Made by a program: the position numbers and the translations under genes. 21,839 nucleotides of DNA, taken from NCBI GenBank assembly GCA_900548775.1, contig URLM01000033.1, forward strand, positions 1-21,839, read 5' to 3'. Position 1 is the first letter of the stretch. Each line of letters opens with the position of its first letter. This document shows, in pieces, positions 1 to 7,822 of the stretch. The stretch comes from an uncultured Olsenella sp. (lineage in GTDB: Bacteria > Actinomycetota > Coriobacteriia > Coriobacteriales > Atopobiaceae). The notes under the pieces are model-generated. The model did no database searches and was not told where the DNA came from. It was given only the letters and a program-made list of their open reading frames with translations.

Positions 1-1333
1 CTTCTATGAGTGCAGATATGTGAGCACTGGCGCTGCGTTTCGAGACTCCGGCGGCCTCAGCTGCCTCCGCAAGCGTGAAGCTGCGTCGCGATGTCGCGAG
101 CTCCAGTATGGCCTGGTCAATGTCCCCCAGTCGCTCGACAACTGTCGCTTCGGTGAATAAAGCTCCATCTACGTCTGGAACTGTCGCGCGGAAGACGTTT
201 CCGTCCACGAGGGTCGGGTCCCCACCCATGAAGCTTCGTGCATACTTGAATAGATTCCGCGTGCCGCTGCCCAACTCCTCTGCAAGCCCAATCTGGGTAA
301 AGACATTGGCAATTGAGGGGTTCTTCGGCATCGGACTAAAGTCGTTGAGCGTAATGTTTCCCTCGAAGAACGTCCTGCTAGCATTCTGGGTATGCAGCCC
401 TGCGCGGTCGATCTCCAGCTTTGCAGGATAGGGGCTCGTGAACTCCCGGTGGATGAGCATATTCGAGATGAGCTCACGGCATACAATGCCCCGCACGCTT
501 ACCCTCGTGTCACCCTCAAGAACAAAGGGGTCAGGGAGATTGCGCGCACAGAACTCCATGAGGGCATCGTACGCATCCATGAGATTGGTCTTCACCGTTA
601 GGCGGTCGTCGTAGCGGTCCTGGTCACGCAGCCTGACCACAGCATCGGTTTTGTAAGTAGGACAGAGCGAGCCAATCGTCTCGTCGCTACCGAACAGCAG
701 ACCGGCGGCGAGAGTGAGGCCTTCCTGTCCCGTTAAGTAGTCCTTGACCAGAAGCTGGGCGCTCCGCAAGAGCTGCTCGTCATCCAACCCCGCCCAGGGA
801 TGTCCCGGCCGCCGTTCCGTGGCCATCTGCCTTGCACGGTGTATAAGATCTGCACGCAAGTCGCTCGTCGTCAAATATGGAAAGATTCGCCGCTCAGTCT
901 CGAGATTGCTCTTGCGAATATACATGGCAGAAATCTGACTGCCGACGCTAATCTTTACATCGGCATCAGCGATGCGGTCGTACACGACACCTTTATAGCG
1001 GTGAACATCCGGACTCATGGGGACCCAGATGCGGACGACGGTCTTGCCCTTTACGGCAACCATTTCAGTCTCAAGCATCACAGTGGGGTCGAACAGCTTG
1101 GGATTGCGGACAACATTGGCGATATTGCGCTGTATGTCCATTGCCGCGCCTTCCACAACGCCGGTAACAGTCCCATTGTCTTCCACGCCGAGGTAGACAC
1201 TTCCGCCCATGTGGTTGGCGAATGCGCAGACGGTCTCAAAGGTGTCCTGCTCAGGCTGCGCTCCGCACCTCTTAAACTCGACTGATGCAGATTCACCTTG
1301 CGCGATGGTCTCTAACAACAGCTTGGCTTCCAT
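1..1333 (-). CDS. Schlafen/AlbA-domain ATP-binding putative regulator (3' end cut by window edge)
   Basis: Reading leftward from the ATG at 1333, the frame stays open to the window edge (444 residues seen, C-terminus missing). The N-terminal part (about residues 12-125) matches the Schlafen AlbA_2 type, with SVEFKR at 18-22 and ANHMGGSVYLGVEDNG at 39-54. A histidine-kinase-type ATPase segment follows, with RELISNMLIHREF at 286-298 and GLAEELGSGTRN at 349-360, as in the COG2865 family of predicted transcriptional regulators. Residues from about 405 look like a winged helix (LAEAAEAAGVSKRSASAHIS, 421-440), probably the DNA-binding end. The ribosome-binding site is weak (GGAATGAG upstream). The gene stands alone, and the repeated ATTCAGGAAG motifs 50-120 bases upstream suggest autoregulation, which is inference. 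The effector and target genes cannot be told from sequence. The family is common in accessory regions. Confidence 0.85.
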   Translation of the reverse strand, partial: MEAKLLLETIAQGESASVEFKRCGAQPEQDTFETVCAFANHMGGSVYLGVEDNGTVTGVVEGAAMDIQRNIANVVRNPKLFDPTVMLETEMVAVKGKTVVRIWVPMSPDVHRYKGVVYDRIADADVKISVGSQISAMYIRKSNLETERRIFPYLTTSDLRADLIHRARQMATERRPGHPWAGLDDEQLLRSAQLLVKDYLTGQEGLTLAAGLLFGSDETIGSLCPTYKTDAVVRLRDQDRYDDRLTVKTNLMDAYDALMEFCARNLPDPFVLEGDTRVSVRGIVCRELISNMLIHREFTSPYPAKLEIDRAGLHTQNASRTFFEGNITLNDFSPMPKNPSIANVFTQIGLAEELGSGTRNLFKYARSFMGGDPTLVDGNVFRATVPDVDGALFTEATVVERLGDIDQAILELATSRRSFTLAEAAEAAGVSKRSASAHISALIE

Positions 1334-1385
1334 ACGGGTTGCTCATTCCAATTTAGGGTTCTTATTCTGCTGCAATTTTACCATG

Positions 1386-1451
1386 ATTCAGGAAGCACTC
1401 ACGCATTCAGGAAGCTATTCAGGAAGATATTCGCGAATAGCTTCCTGAATG
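1386..1451. promoter_or_regulatory. Operator-like cluster: three direct and one inverted ATTCAGGAAG motifs
   Basis: ATTCAGGAAG occurs at 1386-1395, 1405-1414 and 1417-1426, and its complement CTTCCTGAAT at 1441-1450. The second copy lies in a perfect 17-bp inverted repeat (arms 1404-1420 and 1435-1451, 14-base loop). The loop and right arm contain a 12-bp palindrome, TATTCGCGAATA (1428-1439). A TTGTCA hexamer on the minus strand (1453-1458; TTGACA when read on the plus strand) adjoins the cluster. It lies just upstream of the AlbA/winged-helix gene, as expected for an autoregulatory operator. That role is inferred. Confidence 0.5.
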
Positions 1452-1903
1452 TTTGACAATAATCCTGCCGCTCAAATAGTGGGTATAGATTTACGTTTGG
1501 GGGTGGAGTTTTTTGTTTTTGTCCCAAGGCGTACAGCGGGCAGCCTTTAGACGCTCGATATCGACGAAAACGCCCGTTTTGAAGCCCAAGTGCCTTTTCG
1601 CGTGCGAGCCGCCAGCTGCAATACGAAATGAATCAACGCAGGTGTCTTTCAAGCAGTTTGCAAAACTGCAGGTCGCAGGCCTTCATTGCTAGTAAGAGAA
1701 ATGAGTAGTCTCAGGTGGCTTGCCCATGAGTTGGCGAGCAGGTCGGAAGCTTCGTTGTTGGCGCAATCGCTTAGTGCGCGCTCGATAGGCCTGTTTAACA
1801 AGAGACTAATCGGATGCGACTGGCCGCCCATACGGCGACGGCGTTTCCCGTGCGGGCGCGAACGGCCCTGCGTGCCCTATCGAGCGATATCCCCGTATGA
1901 TGC
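1452..1903. other. Gene-free stretch between the regulator and the DUF4143 ATPase
   Basis: Short open frames exist on both strands, such as minus 1649-1831 and plus 1686-1970. None has a convincing ribosome-binding site, a recognisable domain or consistent codon use, and they overlap one another. A TTGACA (1453-1458) with an AATAGT 16 bases on could be a weak plus-strand promoter, but no gene follows it. The stretch may be decayed accessory DNA. No terminator with a clear U-tract was seen after the ATPase stop. Confidence 0.4.
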
Positions 1904-3109
1904 TCAGAACTCCTGCTCGCCGAGCAGCCACCTCGCGAGGTCCAGCACGAGCACGCCCTCCCGGGTATAGGGTTCATGCCTCGTGCGGGCTATGAGAACC
2001 TTCGGAAACGCATCCCTGATGGACAGAAGCGGCGCAAGCTCCCTCTCGAACGTCGATTCGGAGCTGATGTCGTCGCTCACCTGGATGTAGACGAGCTCCG
2101 ACCCCCTCTTCGCAACGAAGTCGACCTCCTTTTGGTACAGCTTCCCGACGTAGGTCTCGTAGCCTCGCCTCATCAGCTCCAGGAAGGCCGCGTTCTCGTA
2201 CATGCGGCCCCAGTCCATTTCGCGCGTTCCTAGGACCGCATAGCGCATTCCCGAGTCACATACGTAATGCTTCGCCTGCGTGCTCAGGTACTTCTTCCCC
2301 TTGATGTCGTAGCGCTTCGCCTCATAGAAGACGAAGGCATCGCGGAGGTAGGAGATGTAGCGCCCGACGGTGACGTGGTTGGTGGGAACCCTGTTGGCGT
2401 CGAGGACGTTGGCGATATTGTTGGGCGAGTTGAGGTTGCCGGAATTGTCCATCATGTACTCGGCCAGCCTCTCCAACACGGTGGAGTCGGGCAGCGAGAA
2501 CTTCTGAACGAGGTCGCGCGTGAGGATGGTCTTGTAGACGTCGCGGATGTAGCCGTACGACTCCGAGATGTCATCGTAATCGTAGGACCCGGCGAGTCCG
2601 CCGCGCCTGATGAACCCGTCGAAGTCGTCGTCGACGGTCTCTTGCTCGCCGAAGTAGGAGCGGTATTCGCCAAAGCTGAAAGGGAGGATGTGAACCTCCC
2701 TGTGGCGCCCCGTGAACAGGGTCGCCAGATCCGAGCTCAGGAGAAACGCGTTCGATCCCGTAAGGTAGACATCCCATCCGCCACGTGCGTGAATACTGTT
2801 GATTGCCTTCTCGAAACCCTCGCACAGCTGCACCTCGTCGATGAAGAGGCGGTTGCGTGTGCCACCTTTATACCGCTCTATGATTTCGCGATGCAGCGCG
2901 TGATACTCGAGCAGCGGCTCGTTGTCGAGGTCAAGCAGATCGATGTAGACGTTGTTGGAAGATGGGTCCTTCCGAGCAACGGAGGCGGAGAACGCCTTCA
3001 TGAGCTCGGACTTGCCGGAGCGGCGCATCCCCGTGATCACCTTGATGTCCCGGGTGCCCTCGAGCGCCCAGAGCCGTTCCATGTACGCACTGCGGTCTAC
3101 CCAAGCCAT
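1904..3109 (-). CDS. AAA family ATPase with DUF4143 C-terminal domain
   Basis: This 401-residue protein has the AAA_14 plus DUF4143 layout. Walker A is GMRRSGKS (27-34), Walker B is RLFIDEVQ (87-94) and a sensor-like TGSN lies at 117-120. The DUF4143 half carries the usual ENAAFLELMRRGYETYVG (305-322) and KEVDFVA (327-333) followed by YIQV (341-344). This E/D/Q pattern resembles a PD-(D/E)XK nuclease-like fold, but activity is unproven. The frame extends to a TTG at 3139. I chose the ATG at 3109 because AAGGAG (3116-3121) sits six bases before it; the ATG at 3112 is only three bases away. It stands 168 bases after the GyrI-like gene, so it may be monocistronic. Families of this kind occur in many copies in gut bacteria and have no firm function. 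Confidence 0.85.
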   Translation of the reverse strand: MAWVDRSAYMERLWALEGTRDIKVITGMRRSGKSELMKAFSASVARKDPSSNNVYIDLLDLDNEPLLEYHALHREIIERYKGGTRNRLFIDEVQLCEGFEKAINSIHARGGWDVYLTGSNAFLLSSDLATLFTGRHREVHILPFSFGEYRSYFGEQETVDDDFDGFIRRGGLAGSYDYDDISESYGYIRDVYKTILTRDLVQKFSLPDSTVLERLAEYMMDNSGNLNSPNNIANVLDANRVPTNHVTVGRYISYLRDAFVFYEAKRYDIKGKKYLSTQAKHYVCDSGMRYAVLGTREMDWGRMYENAAFLELMRRGYETYVGKLYQKEVDFVAKRGSELVYIQVSDDISSESTFERELAPLLSIRDAFPKVLIARTRHEPYTREGVLVLDLARWLLGEQEF

Positions 3110-3115
3110 CATCCG

Positions 3116-3121
3116 CTCCTT
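3116..3121 (-). promoter_or_regulatory. Ribosome-binding site deciding the DUF4143 ATPase start
   Basis: On the minus strand AAGGAG precedes the codon pair ATGATG by three bases (six to the second ATG). This favours the ATG at 3109 over the upstream TTG at 3139. Its first three bases are also the end of the 18-bp inverted-repeat arm, so a hairpin in the message could mask part of this site. Confidence 0.6.
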
Positions 3122-3167
3122 CTCGGTTTCGAAACTCAAATTATTTTAAAGTTTCGAAACCGAGAAG
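3119..3167. repeat. 18-bp perfect inverted repeat at the start of the DUF4143 ATPase gene
   Basis: The arms are 3119-3136 and 3150-3167, with an A+T-rich 13-base centre (3137-3149). Each arm contains the 10-bp palindrome GTTTCGAAAC (3126-3135 and 3151-3160), so the element is two copies of one dyad facing each other. It ends inside the ribosome-binding site of the ATPase. It may be an operator for a dimeric or tetrameric repressor, a translational hairpin, or a remnant of mobile-element ends. No flanking transposase was seen. Confidence 0.6.
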
Positions 3168-3277
3168 GCAATGTGCCATCGGTCTGTACAGGTACGCGCC
3201 AGAAGGCTGGACAGACTGCGCAATCGTCGCCGGCCCGCAATTGCGGGAGCCTGGAACACGCGGCGCCGCTCGTTTTG

Positions 3278-3913
3278 CTAAATAGACTTGATGGGATGGC
3301 GGATCACGGTCTTGAGCTTCTCCGGCGCGCACTTGCGCGGGTCGGAGAGGTAAATCTCGTGATGCAGACGGGCTTCGGAGAAGTCGGGGGCGTAGCCCCG
3401 TTCCGCCGCGAATACGCGCATGGCGCTTATGGTCGCCGGTTCGTCGTCGTAAGGCCCAACGTGCATGCATTGAACGCATAAGCCCTCGTCAACCCTCAGC
3501 AGCTCGACCGCCGAGAAATCCAGCTTCTTTTTAGCAGCAGCCTCCGAAACTGCCCAGTCGAAGTCCTCGCGAGTGACGAAATCGGGCAGACGGATGCACG
3601 AGATGAAGTTGAAGTCATCCTTCCGCGCATAATCGATCTCGCCATCGGCGCGGTCTTGCCACCAGAAGCCCTCGAGCGGAGGCACGACGAAGTCGAAATA
3701 GCCCTCGATTCCCCGCGGGCCCTTCTTCGACATCTTGATGGTATAGGCGACGCCGTAGAGCAGCGGCAACGCGTTCTGGTACTCGCCGCCTTCGGCATTG
3801 GGATCGCCCTTGCCCCGCACGGCAACGTAGCTCATAGGCGGAACGGTTACGACGCCCGGCTTACCCGACGGCCTGTAGAGCTCCCTGAACTCCTTCTTGA
3901 AATCGTATGCCAT
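3278..3913 (-). CDS. GyrI-like small-molecule-binding domain protein
   Basis: This 211-residue stand-alone protein matches the GyrI-like (SOUL/GyrI superfamily, COG4832-type) proteins. It has PPMSYVAVRGKGDPN (25-39), EGFWW (81-85) and the family's closing HHEIYLSDPRK (184-194). Such domains bind hydrophobic or cationic small molecules; in AraC/MerR regulators they are fused to helix-turn-helix domains, which are absent here. The start at 3913 is supported by GGGAGG about nine bases upstream. The same frame stays open to 4168, but that extension would overlap the end of guaA and has no ribosome-binding site. A TATAAT box and a 14-bp hairpin lie upstream. The ligand is unknown. Confidence 0.85.
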   Translation of the reverse strand: MAYDFKKEFRELYRPSGKPGVVTVPPMSYVAVRGKGDPNAEGGEYQNALPLLYGVAYTIKMSKKGPRGIEGYFDFVVPPLEGFWWQDRADGEIDYARKDDFNFISCIRLPDFVTREDFDWAVSEAAAKKKLDFSAVELLRVDEGLCVQCMHVGPYDDEPATISAMRVFAAERGYAPDFSEARLHHEIYLSDPRKCAPEKLKTVIRHPIKSI

Positions 3914-3964
3914 CGCAACAAACCTCCCTGAGCTTGGGTTTCCGTCGATATCCGACCAAATATA

Positions 3965-4002
3965 GCAATGGGCGCGGCTTCGGAAGACGCCGCGCCCATT
4001 GC
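3965..4002 (-). terminator. 14-bp perfect GC-rich hairpin: guaA terminator or leader hairpin
   Basis: Arms 3965-3978 and 3989-4002 (GCAATGGGCGCGGC and its complement) enclose a 10-base loop. On the minus strand it is followed by TATATTT, a modest U-rich tail. It lies about 155 bases after the guaA stop and 50 bases before the GyrI-like gene. It could end guaA transcription. It also begins where transcription from the TATAAT at 4008-4013 would start, so an operator or 5' hairpin role is equally open. Confidence 0.5.
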
Positions 4003-4007
4003 AGGAT

Positions 4008-4013
4008 ATTATA
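4008..4013 (-). promoter_or_regulatory. Putative -10 box for the GyrI-like gene
   Basis: The minus strand reads TATAAT here, within TGTTATAATATCC. The hexamer 17 bases upstream, AGAACA, matches TTGACA only in its last three bases, so the promoter would rely on its -10 box. Transcription would start inside the 3965-4002 hairpin. Confidence 0.35.
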
Positions 4014-4158
4014 ACACAGAATCGAACGTCTGTTCTATTCCCAATCGATGCCACGGAGTTTACAACATTCTTGCGATAAAAGGGGCTTGAAATCTCTCTA
4101 TGTTGCAACAACACTTCTGCTAAACCGCTGGTAGTTGGTGGTTGGGTTCTGGTATCCG

Positions 4159-5751
4159 TCACTCCCACTCGATCGTAGCTGGTGGCTTGGGCGTGACGTC
4201 GTACACCACGCGGTTCACGCCGTCGACCTCATCCACGATGCGACTGGAGATGCGGCCAATCACGTCGTAGGGCAGCTTGGCCCAGTCGGCGGTCATGGCG
4301 TCGGTAGACTCAACCGCACGCACGATGATGGGACGGCGGTACGTACGCTCGTCTCCCATAACGCCAACGCTCTTGATGTCGGGCAGCACGGCGAAGTACT
4401 GCCAGCAGGCGTGCTCGGAGTTGCGGTCTCCCGTCTCCTCGAAGAGCCGCTGGTTGTAGGCGTCAAGCTCCTCTCGCACGATGGCATCGGCATCCTTCAG
4501 GATGGCGAGCTTCTCGGACGTCACCTCACCAATGATGCGAATGGCAAGGCCGGGGCCCGGGAACGGCTGACGCCACACCATCTTGGCGGGCAGCCCAAGC
4601 GCAATGCCCAGCTCGCGCACCTCGTCCTTGAAGAAGTGGTCGAGAGGCTCGATAAGGTCGAAGTGCACGCCCTCGGGGAACGGAATCAGGTTGTGGTGGC
4701 TCTTGATGGTTGCCGCCTTGCCGCCGGTCTTTCGTGCACCGGACTCAATGATGTCCGGATAGATGGTGCCCTGCGCGAGCATCTCCACGTCCCCAAACTT
4801 CTGGGCCTCGTCGAAGAAGACCTTCCAGAACTCGGTGCCAATGAGCTGGCGCTTCTTCTCGGGATTGGTCACGCCGGCGAGCATCTTGGCGTAGCGCTCC
4901 TCGGCGTGCACGTGCACGAGCGGCATGTGGAACTGCTCGCGGAAGACCTCCTCGACCATCTCGGGCTCACCCTTGCGCAGCATCCCGTGGTTCACGAAGA
5001 CGCAGGTGAGCTGGTCGCCAATGGCGCGGTGCACCAGCGCGGCCACCACGGAGGAGTCCACGCCGCCAGAGAGGGCGAGAATGACCTTGCGCGAGCCAAC
5101 CTGCTGGCGGATCTCCTCGACCTTCTGGTCGATGATGCCCTCCATGGTCCAGTTCTTCTCGAGGTGGCACACGCCAAACAGGAAATTCTCGAGCATGCGC
5201 GTGCCATACTCGGTGTGGCGCACCTCGGGGTGGAACTGCGTGGCGAAGAGGCGGCGGCGTGGGCATTCCATAACGGCAACGGGGCAGGTGTCCGTGCGGC
5301 CGGTGACCATGAAGCCCTCGGGCGCGCGGCTCACGGAGTCGCGGTGGCTCATCCACACCGTCTGGCCACCCTCATGCGTGCCGTCGAGAAGCACCGAGGA
5401 GCCAAGGCGCGTGAGCGTAGCCGGACCGTACTCGCCCTTGTCGGTGTGCGCGACCTCGCCGCCAAGCTTGACGGCCATGATCTGCTCGCCATAGCAGAAG
5501 CCCAGGATGGGGATGCCGAGCTCGAAGACGCGGGCGTCCATGTCGGGCGCGCCCTCGGCGTAGACGGAGGCGGGGCCACCAGAAAGGATGATCGCGGATG
5601 GAGCCATCTTCGCAAGCTCGTCCGCCGAGATGTCGCAGGGGACAATCTCCGAATAGACGTGCAGGTCACGGACCCTACGAGCAATGAGCTGCCCGTACTG
5701 GGCACCAAAGTCGAAGACCGCCACGAACTGCTTGGGCCTTGCCTCGGACAT
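4159..5751 (-). CDS. guaA: GMP synthase (glutamine-hydrolysing)
   Basis: It converts XMP to GMP using ATP and glutamine, the last step of de novo GMP synthesis, in the cytosol. The 530 residues are a normal family length. The class I glutamine amidotransferase comes first: nucleophile Cys86 in GFCYGEQ (84-90), with His174 and Glu176 in QFHPEV (172-177). The ATP-pyrophosphatase domain has the PP-loop SGGVDSS (228-234). The C-terminal dimerisation domain ends in the typical PPATIEWE. The start at 5751 (MSEARPKQF) is favoured by GGGAG six bases upstream; the frame could begin 11 codons earlier but loses this site. The gene is alone, back to back with the LCP gene. I saw no purine riboswitch in the 5' region. 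Confidence 0.97.
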   Translation of the reverse strand: MSEARPKQFVAVFDFGAQYGQLIARRVRDLHVYSEIVPCDISADELAKMAPSAIILSGGPASVYAEGAPDMDARVFELGIPILGFCYGEQIMAVKLGGEVAHTDKGEYGPATLTRLGSSVLLDGTHEGGQTVWMSHRDSVSRAPEGFMVTGRTDTCPVAVMECPRRRLFATQFHPEVRHTEYGTRMLENFLFGVCHLEKNWTMEGIIDQKVEEIRQQVGSRKVILALSGGVDSSVVAALVHRAIGDQLTCVFVNHGMLRKGEPEMVEEVFREQFHMPLVHVHAEERYAKMLAGVTNPEKKRQLIGTEFWKVFFDEAQKFGDVEMLAQGTIYPDIIESGARKTGGKAATIKSHHNLIPFPEGVHFDLIEPLDHFFKDEVRELGIALGLPAKMVWRQPFPGPGLAIRIIGEVTSEKLAILKDADAIVREELDAYNQRLFEETGDRNSEHACWQYFAVLPDIKSVGVMGDERTYRRPIIVRAVESTDAMTADWAKLPYDVIGRISSRIVDEVDGVNRVVYDVTPKPPATIEWE

Positions 5752-6026
5752 GCGCGTCTCCCATCTCCGGCCTCTGCCGGGCAAAATGCGTATACGTGAT
5801 AGAGGATACTACCGATTGCTCGCCATAAGGCCCCCCAAGGATTGAGGACACCGTATGTACGCCGGCGCTGCACAGCCCTCTTCATCGAGCATTCACGCAC
5901 GTCACGTATGATGTGGCGATTGTGGCGACGCCCCAAGCGGCACCGCCTTCAAACAAGAATCACACGATGTCCTCCTGGACACGGTTAGGGGGCCCCTTGG
6001 CCGAGAGAAGAAGGCACCACCGTCGC

Positions 6027-7628
6027 ATGTCATCCGAGGAGCAGGACCGTCTCTCCTCGGAGCGCTATGGAACCAGCAACCGCAGCACCGCCAGCTCTGA
6101 AGCGAGGGGGCTCCACAGCACTCCCCTCGTACAGGGTCGCCACGCCGACGCTAGCGCCTACTCGCGTACCAGCCACACGGCTGCAGACGCTCACGCCGCC
6201 CACCTTCGCGGTGGCGAAATCAACGAGATGGACCACGCGGCATCCCGCGCGGACGGCGTCGACTACTATGTCTCCAAGCGCAAGCAGGCAAAGCGCAGCC
6301 ATCGCGTGCTCAAGGTCGTGGTGATCTCGCTTGTCGCCGTCCTTGCCGTCGCGGGCGCCGCGTTCGCATGGTATGTGAACAACATCAACAGCAAGCTCTC
6401 CGAGGGCATCGACTCGAGCCTCCTCAACCAGCTCGTCGCCCCCACAAAGACCGACGACCCCTTCTACATGCTGCTGCTTGGGGTCGACCAGGACGAGGAG
6501 CGCACGGAGGAGTGGGGCGCCGACCAGTCGAACTATCGCACGGACTCGATCATCCTCGCGCGCATTGACCCGCCCAACAAGAAGGTCACGCTCATCTCGA
6601 TCCCACGAGACACCATGGTGGACATGGGCGAGCACGGGACGCAGAAGATCAACGCTGCATACTCCTTTGGCGGCGCTGCCTACATGGTCGAGCAGGTCTC
6701 CAAGCTCGCGGGGGTGAACATCTCGCACTACGCGGAGCTCAACTTCGAGGAGTTCACCTCCATCGTCGACACCCTCGGCGGCGTGGAGGTAACCCTGCCC
6801 GTCGCGGTGTCCGACATGGAGTATGCCGACATCGACCTTCCTGCCGGCACGCAGACGCTCAACGGTGCCGAGGCGCTTGGCCTCTGCCGGAGCCGCCACG
6901 CCTACGACGCCTATGGCGGCGGCGACTTCTACCGCTCCGCCAACCAGCGCATGGTCATCGCGGCAATCATCCGCAAGGTCCTGTCAAGCGACGCGTCCAC
7001 GTGGCCGAGCCTCATCTCCAAGCTCGCAGACAGCGTGACCACGGACCTCTCCGCAACGGACATTCTCTCCCTTGCCAACCAGTTCAAGGACCTCGACACC
7101 GAGAACGACATCTACTCCGGCTCGGTGCCCACGACCTCCACGTACACGAACAACCTCTGGTACGAGGTCGTCGACGAGGACGCCTGGAAGACCATGATGG
7201 AGCGCACCGACGCGGGCGAGACGCCCTACTCGGACTCCTCGCAGGACTTCACCTCCGGCGTCGCCGGCTCCGTGAGCACGAGCGCCGGCAGCTCGGAGTC
7301 CTCAGAGGACGCGACGACCAGCTCCGACCCCGTCTACTCCGGGGCAGTCCTTGTGCTCAACGGGACCCCGACCCAGGGGCTTGCCTCGAGCGCAGCCAAC
7401 GTGCTCACGCAGGCGGGCTTCTCTGCCATCGCCGGCAATGCGGACTCGACGAGTCACACGAGCACGACCATCGCGTACAACACGAGCAAGACCTCCTCGG
7501 CCTTGGGCGAGGCGAAGGGCGTTGCCGAGAAGCTCGGGCTCTCCGTGACGCCCACCGAGAACCCCGGGACGTACTCCGACAACTACGACGTGGTCGTGGT
7601 TCTCGGCACCGACTACAAGGGCAAGTAG
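6027..7628 (+). CDS. LCP (LytR-CpsA-Psr) family cell-wall glycopolymer ligase with LytR_C domain
   Basis: This is a membrane-anchored enzyme of the family that moves undecaprenyl-phosphate-linked polymers onto peptidoglycan outside the cell. In 533 residues it has a hydrophilic N-terminus (1-90), a basic stretch KRKQAKRSHR (84-93) before one membrane helix (about 95-117), and the LCP domain (about 145-325). That domain holds RTDSIILARI (171-180), SIPRDT (191-196), KINAAYSFGG (207-216) and FYRSANQR (301-308), which carry the conserved Asp/Arg residues that bind the lipid pyrophosphate. A Ser/Thr-rich linker (about 400-435) leads to LytR_C (437-533). The start is not certain: ATG 6027 is my choice, but the frame extends to GTG 5913 with a further ATG at 5967, and none has a strong ribosome-binding site. 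A strong terminator follows. Confidence 0.9.
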   Translation: MSSEEQDRLSSERYGTSNRSTASSEARGLHSTPLVQGRHADASAYSRTSHTAADAHAAHLRGGEINEMDHAASRADGVDYYVSKRKQAKRSHRVLKVVVISLVAVLAVAGAAFAWYVNNINSKLSEGIDSSLLNQLVAPTKTDDPFYMLLLGVDQDEERTEEWGADQSNYRTDSIILARIDPPNKKVTLISIPRDTMVDMGEHGTQKINAAYSFGGAAYMVEQVSKLAGVNISHYAELNFEEFTSIVDTLGGVEVTLPVAVSDMEYADIDLPAGTQTLNGAEALGLCRSRHAYDAYGGGDFYRSANQRMVIAAIIRKVLSSDASTWPSLISKLADSVTTDLSATDILSLANQFKDLDTENDIYSGSVPTTSTYTNNLWYEVVDEDAWKTMMERTDAGETPYSDSSQDFTSGVAGSVSTSAGSSESSEDATTSSDPVYSGAVLVLNGTPTQGLASSAANVLTQAGFSAIAGNADSTSHTSTTIAYNTSKTSSALGEAKGVAEKLGLSVTPTENPGTYSDNYDVVVVLGTDYKGK

Positions 7629-7650
7629 CCACATCCGCACCCGAATCGAT

Positions 7651-7690
7651 GAGGGGCTCCCGACGATGCCGGGAGCCCCTCTCTTTTCTC
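7651..7690 (+). terminator. Rho-independent terminator after the LCP gene
   Basis: A 12-bp perfect stem (7651-7662 and 7670-7681; GAGGGGCTCCCG) with a 7-base loop is followed by CTTTTCTC. It starts 22 bases after the LCP stop on the same strand. Confidence 0.85.
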
Positions 7691-7725
7691 GTCACATCCG
7701 CGCTCGCACCCGCGCTCGCGTCCGC

Positions 7726-7806
7726 ATTCTTTATCGGTATCTGTGAAGTTGGGTGCGCGCCAACTGCGGAAACGTCGAGCCCGTTTCACGGAAACCGATA
7801 AAGAAC
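7726..7806. repeat. Long inverted repeat between the convergent LCP and ychF genes
   Basis: Arms of 22 bases (7726-7747 and 7785-7806) pair with three mismatches. The core TTCTTTATCGGT (7728-7738 onward) is perfect against ACCGATAAAGAA. The 37-base centre holds a small stem, GTTGG/CCAAC. It lies 16 bases beyond the ychF stop, so it may be a two-way transcription barrier. A partial 12-base tandem (CGCGCTCGCACC-like, 7699-7722) precedes it. Confidence 0.5.
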
Positions 7807-7822
7807 GGGAGAAGGGGGGCAC

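Noticed and set aside
1686..1970. A 94-codon plus-strand open frame in the left intergenic stretch
   Set aside because: No ribosome-binding site or domain, and its end runs into the 3' part of the ATPase gene on the other strand.
3234..3247. CCCGCAATTGCGGG palindrome after the GyrI-like gene
   Set aside because: It is short and has no loop or U-tract, so it is not a convincing terminator; it may be chance in GC-rich DNA.
2267..3481. Plus-strand open frame of 404 codons opposite the DUF4143 ATPase
   Set aside because: It runs through the ATPase gene and into the GyrI-like gene; the sequence is a typical shadow with Val/Asp/Arg bias.
4008..4070. A tRNA T-arm look-alike (GTTCGATTC with a short stem) on the minus strand
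   Set aside because: No D-arm, anticodon arm or acceptor stem can be formed around it.
3914..4168. N-terminal extension of the GyrI-like protein
   Set aside because: The frame is open, but it crosses the hairpin and promoter and overlaps the end of guaA; the ATG at 3913 has a strong ribosome-binding site.
4135..5799. Plus-strand open frame of 554 codons opposite guaA
   Set aside because: The opposite strand encodes a complete GMP synthase with all catalytic motifs; this is a GC-rich shadow frame.
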